DNA from: NORP181 sp047623555
GTDB lineage: Bacteria > Pseudomonadota > Alphaproteobacteria > Rhodobacterales > Rhodobacteraceae
NCBI GenBank assembly: GCA_047623555.1
Contig: JBLHMP010000087.1
Span: 1 to 16,121 of the forward strand
DNA: 16,121 nucleotides
Direction: 5' to 3'
Shown here: piece after piece, positions 1 to 8,216 of the stretch
Position numbering within the stretch: position 1 is the first letter of the stretch
How the letters are laid out: each line of letters opens with the position of its first letter
Translations under genes and position numbers: made by a program
The notes under the pieces: generated by a model
What the model saw: the letters and a program-made list of their open reading frames with translations, nothing else
What the model was told of the DNA's origin: nothing
Databases searched by the model: none

Positions 1-30
1 CGCATTTCAATGGCCGCGCTGCTGCGATAA
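1..30 (+). CDS. Possible 3' end of an upstream gene (last 9 codons)
   Basis: The frame starting at base 1 is open up to a TAA at 28-30, giving the tail RISMAALLR. It ends 9 bases before the dnaE start, which would suit the last gene of a cluster running into dnaE. Nine codons are too few to identify a family, and an open frame this short can arise by chance. In related genomes I recall lipoprotein-export ABC genes upstream of dnaE, but this tail does not let me confirm that. Confidence 0.25.
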   Translation, partial: RISMAALLR

Positions 31-39
31 CTTGGGCCT

Positions 40-3000
40 ATGACAAATGCCACCCGATTCATTCACCTGCGCCTCCACACTGAATATTCATTGTTGGAAG
101 GGGCTATCCGCCTGAAAAAGCTCGCTGCCATGTGCGAATCTGCGGGCATGCCCGCCGTCGCCATGACCGACAGCAACAATATGTTTGCAGCGTTGGAGTT
201 CTCGATCACGCTTAGTGGCGCGGGCATTCAGCCCATTGTTGGCTGTCAGGTCGATCTCAGCTATTTGAGCATCCAACCCGGCGAGCGCGCCAAAGCCCCG
301 GCACCTTTGGTCCTGCTGGCCCAATCCGAGGCTGGGTATAATAACCTGATGAAGCTGAACACCTGCCTGTATATCGGCAAGGGTGGGCAAATTCCGCAGG
401 TGACGCTGGACGAATTGGAAAAGCATTCTGAGGGTCTGATCTGTCTAAGCGGTGGCCCCGATGGTCCGGTGGGCATGTTGCTGCAAAATAGTCAGCGACC
501 CGCCGCACAGGCCTTGGTTGAACGTCTCGCGGCAATCTTTCCTGCCCGGCTATATATCGAATTGCAACGCCATCCCGGCGAGGGCGGGCAGCCTAATTCT
601 GAGCGTCTGACCGAACAGGGCCATGTTGAAATGGCCTATGCGATGAATCTGCCGTTGGTCGCCACCAATGACGTCTATTTCCCGACAACCGACATGTACG
701 AGGCACATGATGCGCTGATTTGCATTGGCGACGGCGCCTATGTCGACCAACAGGCCGACCGCCGTCGTCTTACCGCACAGCATTATTTTAAATCACAGCA
801 GGAAATGGTTGCGCTGTTTGCTGATCTTCCCGAAGCGGTGGAAAACACTGTCGAAATTGCCCAGCGGTGTGGTTTTATGACCTACCGGCGCGATCCGATC
901 CTACCCAATTTTGCTGATGACGAAGTCCAGGAATTGCGCCGTCAGGCCAACGAAGGCCTACAGCGACGGTTGGACGTGATCCCACATGCGGTCTCGGTTG
1001 AAGACTACCAGAAACGGTTGGAATTTGAGCTTAAGATCATCGAGGACAAAGGTTTTCCCGGCTATTTTCTGATCGTTGCCGATTTTATCAAATGGTCCAA
1101 GGATCACGACATTCCGGTCGGTCCGGGTCGCGGGTCTGGGGCTGGGTCACTGGTCGCCTATGCGCTGACCATCACCGACCTTGATCCACTGCGCTATTCG
1201 CTGCTGTTTGAACGGTTCCTGAATCCCGAGCGCATGTCGATGCCTGACTTTGACATCGACTTTTGCATGGATCGCCGCGAAGAGGTGATTCAATACGTGC
1301 AACAGAAATATGGCCGCGACAAAGTCGGACAGATCATCACCTTTGGTGCGCTTTTGTCCAAAGCTGCGGTGCGTGACATTGGCCGCGTTTTGCAAATGCC
1401 ATATGGTCAGGTCGATCGCCTGTCCAAGATGATCCCGGTTGAGGGTGTTAAACCTGTCAGCATCGAAAAGGCGCTGGCGGATGAACCGCGTCTGCGCGAA
1501 ATGGCCAAATCCGAAGAAGTGGTCGCGCGTCTGTTGGACTACGGTCAGCAGGTCGAAGGGCTGTTGCGTAATGCGTCAACCCACGCGGCGGGCGTAGTGA
1601 TTGGCGACAGGCCACTGGATGAACTGGTGCCTTTGTATCAGGATCCACGATCCGATATGCCCGCCACGCAGTTCAATATGAAATGGGTCGAACAGGCGGG
1701 GTTGGTCAAGTTTGACTTTCTTGGGCTGAAAACCCTGACCGTCATTCAGAACGCTGTCGATCAGATTGTTGCCTCTGGGCGGCATCTGCATCTGGCCGCT
1801 GACGGCACACATCTGTACGATCCGCCCGAGGGGAGCATTGACGAAATCAACGCTATTCCGCTGGATGATGAGGCCAGTTACAAACTCTATGCCTCGGCCA
1901 AAACCGTGGCGGTGTTTCAGGTGGAAAGTTCGGGCATGATGGATGCCCTGAAACGCATGAAACCCAACTGTATTGAGGACATCGTGGCGCTGGTGGCGTT
2001 GTATCGCCCCGGCCCGATGGAGAACATTCCGACCTATTGCGAGGTCAAGAATGGTAAAAAAGAACGCGAAAACCTGCATCCGACCATCGACCATATTCTG
2101 GACGAAACCCAAGGCATCATCGTCTATCAGGAACAGGTGATGCAGATCGCGCAGGACATGGCCGGCTATTCACTTGGCGGCGCCGACCTGTTGCGTCGCG
2201 CGATGGGTAAAAAACTGCAAGAAGCGATGGATGTCGAACGTCCGAAGTTCCTCAAGGGGGCTGCAGAAAACGATGTCGACCGCGACACGGCGATGGAAGT
2301 CTGGAACCTGCTGGATAAGTTCGCCAACTATGGGTTTAACAAATCTCATGCCGCGGCCTATGCGGTGGTCAGCTACCAGACAGCCTGGTTAAAAACCAAC
2401 CATGCGGTGGAATTCATGTCCGGGGTGATGAACTGCGATATTCATCTGACGGATAAGCTCTCTACCTATTTTGAAGAGGTCAAAAAGGGACTAAAACTGC
2501 CGTATGTGCCACCCTGCGTGAACCGGTCGAGCGCGACATTCTGTGTGGTCGATGGGGCGTTGGTCTATGCGCTGGGCGCGTTGAAAAACGTTGGTGTTGA
2601 GGCGATGAAACTGATCACCGAGGGGCGCAAAGTGGACAGCGTGGATAAGCCCTTTGCGACGCTGTACGATCTGGCGCGGCGGGTTGATTTGAAACGGGTG
2701 GGTAAACGCCCGATGGAAATGCTGGCACGCGCCGGGGCGTTTGACGAATTGGACCGCAACCGCCGCCGGGTGTTTGAGAGCCTGGATGCGTTGGTCGGCT
2801 ATTCGGCGGCGATCCATGATCAAAAGAACTCGGCGCAAGTGTCCCTGTTTGGCGAGGCGGGCGAGGATTTGCCAGAGCCACGCCTGTCTGGTGCCCCCGA
2901 TTGGGTGCCTGCGGAACGGTTGAGCGAAGAATTCCGCGCCATTGGGTTTTATCTGTCCGGGCATCCGTTGGATGACTATATGGCGCCGTTGAAACGCAAG

Positions 3001-3552
3001 GGTGTGATGACGCTGGACGAGGTTAGGCTCAAGGCCGAGCGCGGCCCGTTTGTTGCCAAAATGGCCGGGGTTGTTGCGGGTCGGCAAGAACGTAAATCAG
3101 CGCGCGGCAACCGCTTTGCCTTTGCTCAGTTGAGCGACACCACAGGTGCCTTTGAGGTGACGTTGTTCTCGGACACGTTGGAAACCGCACGCGAACATCT
3201 TGAAACCGGATCAAAGGTGGTGATCGTGGTCGAGGCGACGCTGGAAAGCGATCAGCTAAAGCTGCTGGGCCGCTCGGTTTCGCCGATTGATAAGGCGGTA
3301 GCGCACGCCGGAACCAAAGGGTTGCGGGTGTTTATCGACGATGCTGCGGCAATTTCAACGGTGGCCAATGTTCTGGCGGCGGCGGCCAAGGCGGCGCGGG
3401 CTGCGTCCAAGGGGCCGGTGCAATTATGCCTGATGGATTCAGATTTGCCCGGAGAGGTCGAAATGGATCTGGGGCAGGATTTTGCCATCAACCCCGAGAT
3501 CAAAGGCGCGATCAAGAGTCTGGCCGGGGTGATGATGGTGGAAGAGCTTTAG
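40..3552 (+). CDS. dnaE: DNA polymerase III subunit alpha (DnaE1)
   Basis: Catalytic subunit of the replicative polymerase, which copies both strands at the fork while held by the beta clamp. The 1170 residues match the usual DnaE1 length. An N-terminal PHP domain begins with H9-x-R-x-H13 and a YSLLEG motif. The palm carries PDFDIDF with metal-binding D403 and D405, and a third catalytic Asp at D559 in KFDFLGLK. The GRGSGAGS, YRPGPMENIP and FNKSHAAAY blocks of the C-family polymerases are present. QVSLF at 933-937 fits the internal beta-clamp-binding motif, and an OB-fold follows at about 1005-1085. The ATG at 40 starts directly before the conserved FIHLRLHTEYSLLEG block, although its ribosome binding site is weak. 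The gene converges on slyX with a 15-base gap and no visible terminator. Identification is secure. Confidence 0.98.
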   Translation: MTNATRFIHLRLHTEYSLLEGAIRLKKLAAMCESAGMPAVAMTDSNNMFAALEFSITLSGAGIQPIVGCQVDLSYLSIQPGERAKAPAPLVLLAQSEAGYNNLMKLNTCLYIGKGGQIPQVTLDELEKHSEGLICLSGGPDGPVGMLLQNSQRPAAQALVERLAAIFPARLYIELQRHPGEGGQPNSERLTEQGHVEMAYAMNLPLVATNDVYFPTTDMYEAHDALICIGDGAYVDQQADRRRLTAQHYFKSQQEMVALFADLPEAVENTVEIAQRCGFMTYRRDPILPNFADDEVQELRRQANEGLQRRLDVIPHAVSVEDYQKRLEFELKIIEDKGFPGYFLIVADFIKWSKDHDIPVGPGRGSGAGSLVAYALTITDLDPLRYSLLFERFLNPERMSMPDFDIDFCMDRREEVIQYVQQKYGRDKVGQIITFGALLSKAAVRDIGRVLQMPYGQVDRLSKMIPVEGVKPVSIEKALADEPRLREMAKSEEVVARLLDYGQQVEGLLRNASTHAAGVVIGDRPLDELVPLYQDPRSDMPATQFNMKWVEQAGLVKFDFLGLKTLTVIQNAVDQIVASGRHLHLAADGTHLYDPPEGSIDEINAIPLDDEASYKLYASAKTVAVFQVESSGMMDALKRMKPNCIEDIVALVALYRPGPMENIPTYCEVKNGKKERENLHPTIDHILDETQGIIVYQEQVMQIAQDMAGYSLGGADLLRRAMGKKLQEAMDVERPKFLKGAAENDVDRDTAMEVWNLLDKFANYGFNKSHAAAYAVVSYQTAWLKTNHAVEFMSGVMNCDIHLTDKLSTYFEEVKKGLKLPYVPPCVNRSSATFCVVDGALVYALGALKNVGVEAMKLITEGRKVDSVDKPFATLYDLARRVDLKRVGKRPMEMLARAGAFDELDRNRRRVFESLDALVGYSAAIHDQKNSAQVSLFGEAGEDLPEPRLSGAPDWVPAERLSEEFRAIGFYLSGHPLDDYMAPLKRKGVMTLDEVRLKAERGPFVAKMAGVVAGRQERKSARGNRFAFAQLSDTTGAFEVTLFSDTLETAREHLETGSKVVIVVEATLESDQLKLLGRSVSPIDKAVAHAGTKGLRVFIDDAAAISTVANVLAAAAKAARAASKGPVQLCLMDSDLPGEVEMDLGQDFAINPEIKGAIKSLAGVMMVEEL

Positions 3553-3567
3553 GTTGTTCAGGCCGAC

Positions 3568-3762
3568 CTAATAATGCGGTGGGCGCTCGTCGCCCATGAC
3601 TATACCGCCCGAGCTTTGCGCCTCGCGTTCGCCTTCGCGCTGCATCAGCATGTGAACGCGCCGGGTTAGGGTGTCGATCTCGCCTTGTTGGCGGGCAACG
3701 ACCTCGTTCAATTCATCCACAGTCCGCATCAGATGTGCGAGTTTTTCTTCGATGTCCAACAT
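3568..3762 (-). CDS. slyX: SlyX family protein
   Basis: Small 64-residue protein of the SlyX family. Residues 1 to about 43 are heptad-like and charged (EEKLAHLMRTVDELNEV), which predicts a coiled coil, and the C-terminus DERPPHY matches the PPHY ending typical of the family. Its cellular role is poorly defined; the name comes from a locus near slyD in E. coli. A good ribosome binding site, AGAGGA, lies 8 bases before the ATG on the minus strand. It is transcribed toward dnaE and away from the crotonase gene, so it is probably expressed alone from a promoter in 3763-3874, where I could not pick out convincing -35 and -10 boxes. Confidence 0.9.
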   Translation of the reverse strand: MLDIEEKLAHLMRTVDELNEVVARQQGEIDTLTRRVHMLMQREGEREAQSSGGIVMGDERPPHY

Positions 3763-3862
3763 GGCGGTTTTCCTCTTTTGCTGGCTGATACACCCGTAAC
3801 GTCACAGCGCCAATGGGGTTGTTGTGTCGGCGAAGGTGGCCAAGGATTGCGCATGGGTTTTA

Positions 3863-3868
3863 GAGGAG
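3863..3868 (+). promoter_or_regulatory. Ribosome binding site deciding the crotonase start
   Basis: GAGGAG lies 6 bases before the ATG at 3875. The frame stays open upstream to a GTG at 3824, but that start has no ribosome binding site and would add 17 residues before the conserved first beta strand. Confidence 0.75.
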
Positions 3869-3874
3869 CGCACC

Positions 3875-4678
3875 ATGACTGTCATCGTTGAAACATCCGC
3901 AGGGGTGACAACCGTCACTATCAACCGCCCTGAGCGGCGCAATGCTGTTGATCCGGCGACGGCAAAGGCCTTGTTCGCGGCGTTTCTGGCGTTTGAAGCC
4001 GATGATGCGGCACGGGTGGCGATATTGAGCGGTGCGGATGCGGCGTTTTGTGCGGGGTTTGATCTCAAGGCGGCAGGGGCTGGATTGTCGGATGGTTGGA
4101 TTGAGAGTTTGGACATTCCTGAAGGCTGGAGTGATCCTGTGGCTGATCCACGTCCGGGCCCGATGGGGCCGTCGCGGTTGATGCTGTCCAAGCCGGTGAT
4201 TGCCGCGATTGAGGGGCCTGTTGTGGCCGGAGGCATGGAGCTGGCCGCGTGGTGTGACATGCGGGTGATGGCGCAGGGCGCTGTTGCCGGGATTTATTGC
4301 CGACGCTGGGGCGTTCCGTTGATTGACGGCGGCACGGTGCGGTTGCCGCGTATCTTGGGACAGGGCCGGGCGACGGATCTGATTCTGACCGGGCGTCCGG
4401 TTGAGGCAGATGAGGCGCTGGCATTGGGCTTTGCCAATCGGATTTGCGGGGAGGGTGAGGCCTCGGCCGTGGCGCGGGGGATTGCAGTGGATCTGACGCG
4501 GTTTCCGCAGGCTTGCATGTTGGCGGATCATTTGTCGGCGCGGATCTTGCCTGCGGATCTGGCGGCGGGGTTGCGGCGCGAGTGGCGATCAGCAGTTGCG
4601 TTTCAGGCAGAGGGCAAGGCGGGCGCGGCGCGGTTTGCGGCTGGCAAAGGGCGGTCGGGGGATTTTGGTGATATTTAA
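3875..4678 (+). CDS. Crotonase/enoyl-CoA hydratase-like protein
   Basis: Acyl-CoA-binding protein of the crotonase fold, 267 residues, soluble, with no signal or membrane segment. The two oxyanion-hole segments are present: AAFCAGFDLK (57-66) and GPVVAGGMELAAWCD (114-128). E122 matches the first catalytic glutamate of enoyl-CoA hydratase. Counting back from the conserved GGT(V)RLPR block, the second glutamate falls at C142 in YCRRWGVP, so normal hydratase chemistry is doubtful. Many alphaproteobacterial proteins carry this CRR-GVPLIDGG pattern and are annotated only as crotonase family; the substrate is unknown. The gene stands alone between divergent slyX and a terminator-rich gap before hisS, so the context gives no pathway. 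Isomerase, hydrolase or lyase activity are all possible. Confidence 0.88.
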   Translation: MTVIVETSAGVTTVTINRPERRNAVDPATAKALFAAFLAFEADDAARVAILSGADAAFCAGFDLKAAGAGLSDGWIESLDIPEGWSDPVADPRPGPMGPSRLMLSKPVIAAIEGPVVAGGMELAAWCDMRVMAQGAVAGIYCRRWGVPLIDGGTVRLPRILGQGRATDLILTGRPVEADEALALGFANRICGEGEASAVARGIAVDLTRFPQACMLADHLSARILPADLAAGLRREWRSAVAFQAEGKAGAARFAAGKGRSGDFGDI

Positions 4679-4727
4679 GGCCGACCCCAAACGTGGGAAC
4701 CGGTCTTGGGGAATGTTGCGTGCAAAT

Positions 4728-4785
4728 AGAAAATGCGCTGTTTAACGGAGGCCCGTGCCGGGCCATTTTCGGTTTTGCATTTTCT
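4728..4785. repeat. Nested inverted repeat downstream of the crotonase gene
   Basis: A 9-base outer arm AGAAAATGC (4728-4736) is exactly complementary to GCATTTTCT (4777-4785). Between them sits a second perfect hairpin at 4750-4764. Together they could form a long interrupted stem or a cruciform. A separate CCCCAA (4685-4690)/TTGGGG (4706-4711) pair lies just upstream. Confidence 0.6.
4750..4776 (+). terminator. Candidate terminator after the crotonase gene
   Basis: A perfect 6-base stem GGCCCG/CGGGCC with loop TGC (4750-4764) is followed by the T-rich run ATTTTCGGTTTT. It lies 71 bases after the crotonase stop. The T run is interrupted, so termination may be incomplete. Confidence 0.5.
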
Positions 4786-4797
4786 GCGAAAACGCGG

Positions 4798-4819
4798 TGC
4801 CTCCGGCGGAGGTATTTTT
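4798..4819 (+). terminator. Candidate terminator / repeated hairpin before hisS
   Basis: A 7-base stem TGCCTCC/GGAGGTA (one G-T pair) with loop GGC is followed by five T. It merges into the motif at 4811-4839 that recurs at 8236. From memory, hairpins reading CCTCCGGCGG followed by TATTT are frequent between genes in Rhodobacteraceae, so this may be a family-wide repeat acting as a terminator. Confidence 0.5.
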
Positions 4820-4839
4820 GACGAGAAGAAATCGGGGGT
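4811..4839 (+). repeat. Intergenic motif, copy 1
   Basis: This 29-base stretch matches 8236-8264 at 24 positions. The shared core is GGTATTT, three variable bases, ACGAGAAGAAAT, two variable bases, then GGGGT. Both copies lie on the plus strand in gaps after plus-strand genes. Confidence 0.55.
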
Positions 4840-4893
4840 CTTACTTGCTCCAGAGGGGTTGGTGGGATAGACCCGCCGCGAACCCTTTCGTGC

Positions 4894-4898
4894 AAGGA
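4894..4898 (+). promoter_or_regulatory. Ribosome binding site deciding the hisS start
   Basis: AAGGA sits 8 bases before the ATG at 4907. It overlaps the in-frame ATG at 4898, which therefore has no usable site of its own, so 4907 is the better start. Confidence 0.7.
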
Positions 4899-4906
4899 TG
4901 CGACAG

Positions 4907-6400
4907 ATGGCCAAGCAAAAGAAACAACCTCGTCCCAAGGCGCTGACGCCTAAGGGATTTCGCGATTATTTCGGCGCAGAAGTGACGCAGCGGACTGAGA
5001 TGTTGCGCACGATTGGTGCGGTCTATCATCGCTATGGCTTTGAAGCGCTTGAGTCCGCCGGGGTTGAGACAGTCGAGGCGCTTGGCAAGTTCTTGCCGGA
5101 TGTGGACCGCCCCAATGAGGGTGTGTTTGCCTGGCAAGAGGATGAGGGCGATTGGCTGGCGTTACGCTATGATTTGACGGCGCCATTGGCGCGGGTTTAT
5201 GCGCAACACCGCAATGATTTGCCGACGCCGTATCGGCGCTATGCGATGGGGCCGGTTTGGCGTAATGAAAAGCCGGGACCGGGGCGGTATCGTCAGTTTT
5301 ATCAATGTGACGCGGATACGGTTGGGTCGGCCAGCATGGCGGCGGATGCCGAGATTTGTGCGATGCTGAGCGACACTTTGGAAGAGGTCGGGATATCCCG
5401 TGGCGATTACGTTGTTCGGGTGAATAACCGCAAGGTTCTGAATGGTGTGATGGAAGTGGCCGGGGTGTTAAACCCGTCTGATCCTGAGGCGAATGCCCAT
5501 GAGCGTGGTATTGTTTTGCGCGCGATTGATAAGCTGGATCGTCTGGGGGTTGATGGCGTGCGGGCGTTGCTTGGCGCTGGGCGCAAAGACGCCAGCGGTG
5601 ATTTCACCGATGGGGCCGGATTGTCGGATGAGCAGGCGGCCATTGTCATCGGCTTTATCGAGGCGCGCGGCGAAACGGGCGCGGCGACGGTGGCGCGGTT
5701 GCATGACTTGGTGCGGGGCTCAGAAGTTGGGGTTCAGGGCGTGAACGAGCTTGAGACCATTGCGGACCTGCTGGATGCCGGTGGTTATGGCCCCGATCGT
5801 ATTGTGATTGATCCGTCGGTTGTGCGCGGTTTGGGGTATTATACCGGGCCTGTGTATGAGGCCGAACTGACGTTCGAGATATTTGACGACAAGGGGCGCA
5901 AACGGCAGTTTGGCTCGGTTGCTGGTGGTGGTCGTTATGACGATCTGGTCAAGCGCTTTACCGGCCAAGAGGTTCCGGCGACGGGCATATCTATTGGTGT
6001 CGATCGGTTGCTGGCGGCCTTGCGCGAAAAGGGCCGGATTGAGACCGTTGACGTTGGGCCGGTGGTTGTAACGGTGATGGATCGTGACCGGATGGCGGAT
6101 TATCAGGCGATGGTGGCAGAGCTGCGCAATGCCGGGATCAGGGCCGAGGTGTATTTGGGCAATCCGAAGAATTTTGGCAATCAGTTGAAATATGCCGATC
6201 GGCGCAATAGCCCGATTGCCATCATCCAGGGTGGTGATGAAAAGGCGGCAGGAATTGTGCAGATCAAGGATTTGATCTTGGGCGCGCAGATTGCCGAGAA
6301 TGCCACGCTAGCGGAATGGAAAGAGCGGCCCAGTCAGATCGAAGCACCGCGTGATCAGTTGGTTGGAACGGTGCGTGAAATGCTGGAGCGGCAAAACTGA
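4907..6400 (+). CDS. hisS: Histidyl-tRNA synthetase, alphaproteobacterial type
   Basis: Class II synthetase that attaches histidine to tRNA-His in the cytoplasm. The 497 residues make it longer than the E. coli enzyme of 424. KGFRDYF (16-22) opens the catalytic domain. Motif 2 is GPVWRNEKPGPGRYRQF, with R119 and E121. The histidine-specific motif reads VRGLGYYTGPVYE with R307 in the place of the catalytic Arg; the usual bacterial form is RGLDYY-RT-FE. Motif 3 is GISIGVDRLLA, and a C-terminal anticodon-binding domain follows. The divergent motif 2 and RGLGYYTGP match the alphaproteobacterial HisRS group known for unusual tRNA-His recognition. The stop overlaps the hisZ start by one base (TGATG), so the two genes are translated together. 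The start at 4907 is set by the AAGGA at 4894. Confidence 0.96.
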   Translation: MAKQKKQPRPKALTPKGFRDYFGAEVTQRTEMLRTIGAVYHRYGFEALESAGVETVEALGKFLPDVDRPNEGVFAWQEDEGDWLALRYDLTAPLARVYAQHRNDLPTPYRRYAMGPVWRNEKPGPGRYRQFYQCDADTVGSASMAADAEICAMLSDTLEEVGISRGDYVVRVNNRKVLNGVMEVAGVLNPSDPEANAHERGIVLRAIDKLDRLGVDGVRALLGAGRKDASGDFTDGAGLSDEQAAIVIGFIEARGETGAATVARLHDLVRGSEVGVQGVNELETIADLLDAGGYGPDRIVIDPSVVRGLGYYTGPVYEAELTFEIFDDKGRKRQFGSVAGGGRYDDLVKRFTGQEVPATGISIGVDRLLAALREKGRIETVDVGPVVVTVMDRDRMADYQAMVAELRNAGIRAEVYLGNPKNFGNQLKYADRRNSPIAIIQGGDEKAAGIVQIKDLILGAQIAENATLAEWKERPSQIEAPRDQLVGTVREMLERQN

Positions 6401-7488
6401 TGGCAAGCAGGGCCGAGACATTAGCGCGCGCCGCGGGGTTGCGGGCGCAGTTTGAAGCAGCGGGTGCGATGCTGGTGGAAACACCGATTTTGCAACCGGC
6501 TGAGATATTGCTGGACCTTTATGGCGAGGATATTCGCGCGCGGGCCTATGTGACGTCGGATGCGTTGCGGGGCGAGCAGATGTTGCGGCCAGATTTCACC
6601 GTGCCTGTAGTGCAAATGCACATGGCGCATGGGGCAGAACCGGCGCGTTATACCTATTCGGGCGAGGTGTTTCGCCGTCAAGAGGATGACCCGGATCGGG
6701 CCAATGAATACATTCAGGTCGGCTATGAGGTGTTTGATAGGGCCAATCCGGCGGCGGCGGATGCCGAGGTGTTTGCGCTGTTTTCGGAGGCTCTGAACGG
6801 GTTGGAATTGCGCGCGGCAACGGGTGATATTGGCATCCTGATGGCGGCAGTAAGCGGGTTGAACACGACTGACCGGCGCAAAACGGCGTTGATGCGCCAC
6901 ATCTGGCGGCCGCGGCGGTTTCGCACTTTGCTGGACCGGTTTGGCGGTCGAACACCGGTGCCTGCAACGCGGACGAAGCTGTTGGCGAAAGAGGATCCGT
7001 TGGCCGGGATTGCGCCGCAAATCGGGCGCCGTGATCTGGGCGAGGTGGTTGAACGTATTGCCGCCTTGCGGGCAGATACCGAGACGGACGCGATTGAGGG
7101 GCATGAATTGTTGGCGCTTGAGACATTGTTGTCGGTGCGTGAAACAGCGCCGTTTGCATTACAGCAGCTGCGCGATGTGGCGGTGGATTTGCCGTCGATA
7201 ACGCCTGCACTTGATCGGCTGGAGCAACGAATAGGGGCCCTTGCGGCGCGGGGTGTTGATGTGGATAATCTGGACTTTGAGGCCAGTTATGGCCGCACGT
7301 CGATGGAATATTATGACGGGTTTGTTTTTGGCTTTTATGCCGAACGGCGCCCGGATTTGCCGCCGATTGCCACCGGCGGGCGGTATGATGCGCTGACCCG
7401 ACAATTGGGGCAGGGTGAGGAAATCCCGGCTGTGGGTGGCGTGTTACGTCCGGGCCTGATGCTTGAATTAGAAGGGGGTTGGAGATGA
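6400..7488 (+). CDS. hisZ: ATP phosphoribosyltransferase regulatory subunit
   Basis: HisZ is a HisRS catalytic-domain paralogue without synthetase activity. It forms a hetero-octamer with short HisG and is needed for the first step of histidine synthesis and its feedback control by histidine. The 362 residues include class II synthetase remnants: LRPDFTVPV near residue 63, YTYSGEVFRRQ near 86-96, and a C-terminal ATGGRYDAL block. No anticodon-binding domain follows, as expected for HisZ. It starts one base inside the hisS stop and ends overlapping hisG by four bases (ATGA), which gives a coupled hisS-hisZ-hisG unit. GGAG at 6385-6388 is a reasonable ribosome binding site 11 bases upstream. 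Adjacency to hisG supports HisZ over a second HisRS. Confidence 0.95.
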   Translation: MASRAETLARAAGLRAQFEAAGAMLVETPILQPAEILLDLYGEDIRARAYVTSDALRGEQMLRPDFTVPVVQMHMAHGAEPARYTYSGEVFRRQEDDPDRANEYIQVGYEVFDRANPAAADAEVFALFSEALNGLELRAATGDIGILMAAVSGLNTTDRRKTALMRHIWRPRRFRTLLDRFGGRTPVPATRTKLLAKEDPLAGIAPQIGRRDLGEVVERIAALRADTETDAIEGHELLALETLLSVRETAPFALQQLRDVAVDLPSITPALDRLEQRIGALAARGVDVDNLDFEASYGRTSMEYYDGFVFGFYAERRPDLPPIATGGRYDALTRQLGQGEEIPAVGGVLRPGLMLELEGGWR

Positions 7489-8174
7489 CCCTGAAGCTTG
7501 GAGTGCCGTCCAAGGGGCGGCTGATGGAAAAGACCTTTGACTGGTTCGAGAAACGCGGCATTCAATTGGCGCGGACTGGGTCGGATCGGGAATATGCCGG
7601 GGCTGTGGCCGGGATTGACGGGGTGTCGCTGGTGTTGCTGTCGGCGGGGGAAATCCCGCGCGAGTTGGCCGCCGGGCATATACATTTGGGTGTAACCGGC
7701 ACCGATTTGGTGCAAGAAAAGCTGCCGCTGTGGGAGCAGCAGGTCGAAGAAGTTGCGCCTATGGGGTTCGGGCAGGCCGATCTTATTTTGGCAGTGCCGC
7801 AGTTTTGGGTCGATGTGGATACGTTGGATGATCTGGATGCTGTGGCCGCGGGATTTCGCGCACGGCACGGGTTTCGCCTGCGGATAGCCACCAAATACCA
7901 CCGTCTGGTCCGCGAATTTTTGCGGGCCTCTGGCGTGTCAGACTACCGGCTTGTGGACAGCCAGGGCGCCACCGAGGGTACCATTCGTAATGAAACAGCG
8001 GAGGCTGTGGCGGATATCACTTCAACCGGAGAAACGCTTCGGGCCAATCATTTGAAGCTGTTGAAAGATGGCTTGGTTCTGCGCTCGCAGGCGACGCTTT
8101 GGCGTAGTCGCGGGGCGGTGTATTCTGAGGCGGAATTGGCGTCACTGGCTGTTTTGCGGGGATGCCTCGCGTAA
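7485..8174 (+). CDS. hisG: ATP phosphoribosyltransferase, short form
   Basis: Catalyses ATP + PRPP to phosphoribosyl-ATP, the committed step of histidine synthesis. The 229 residues fit the short HisG form, which lacks the C-terminal ACT-like histidine-binding domain and depends on HisZ, the adjacent gene. Visible family blocks are GVPSKGRL at the N-terminus, LGVTGTDLVQE in the middle, and the PRPP-binding region ATEGTIRNETAEAVADI followed by TSTGETLRANHLK. I chose ATG 7485, which overlaps the hisZ stop (ATGA) and has AAGGGGG 6 bases upstream. An in-frame TTG at 7479 would add only two residues. No leader peptide or attenuator is visible before the cluster. Confidence 0.96.
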   Translation: MTLKLGVPSKGRLMEKTFDWFEKRGIQLARTGSDREYAGAVAGIDGVSLVLLSAGEIPRELAAGHIHLGVTGTDLVQEKLPLWEQQVEEVAPMGFGQADLILAVPQFWVDVDTLDDLDAVAAGFRARHGFRLRIATKYHRLVREFLRASGVSDYRLVDSQGATEGTIRNETAEAVADITSTGETLRANHLKLLKDGLVLRSQATLWRSRGAVYSEAELASLAVLRGCLA

Positions 8175-8216
8175 ATGTTCAGGCGGTTGCGGCGTGTTTC
8201 CTAAAGTTGGCTAATC

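Noticed and set aside
3824..3874. GTG start at 3824 for the crotonase gene
   Set aside because: The ATG at 3875 has GAGGAG at proper spacing and starts just before the conserved fold.
4065..4895. 276-codon minus-strand open frame across the crotonase gene and the repeat-rich gap
   Set aside because: It has a very Pro- and Ser-rich composition, no family resemblance, and runs through the inverted repeats.
6596..7561. 321-codon minus-strand open frame opposite hisZ
   Set aside because: It is rich in Pro, His, Arg and Ser with no motif, lies entirely against hisZ, and has no ribosome binding site that I can see.
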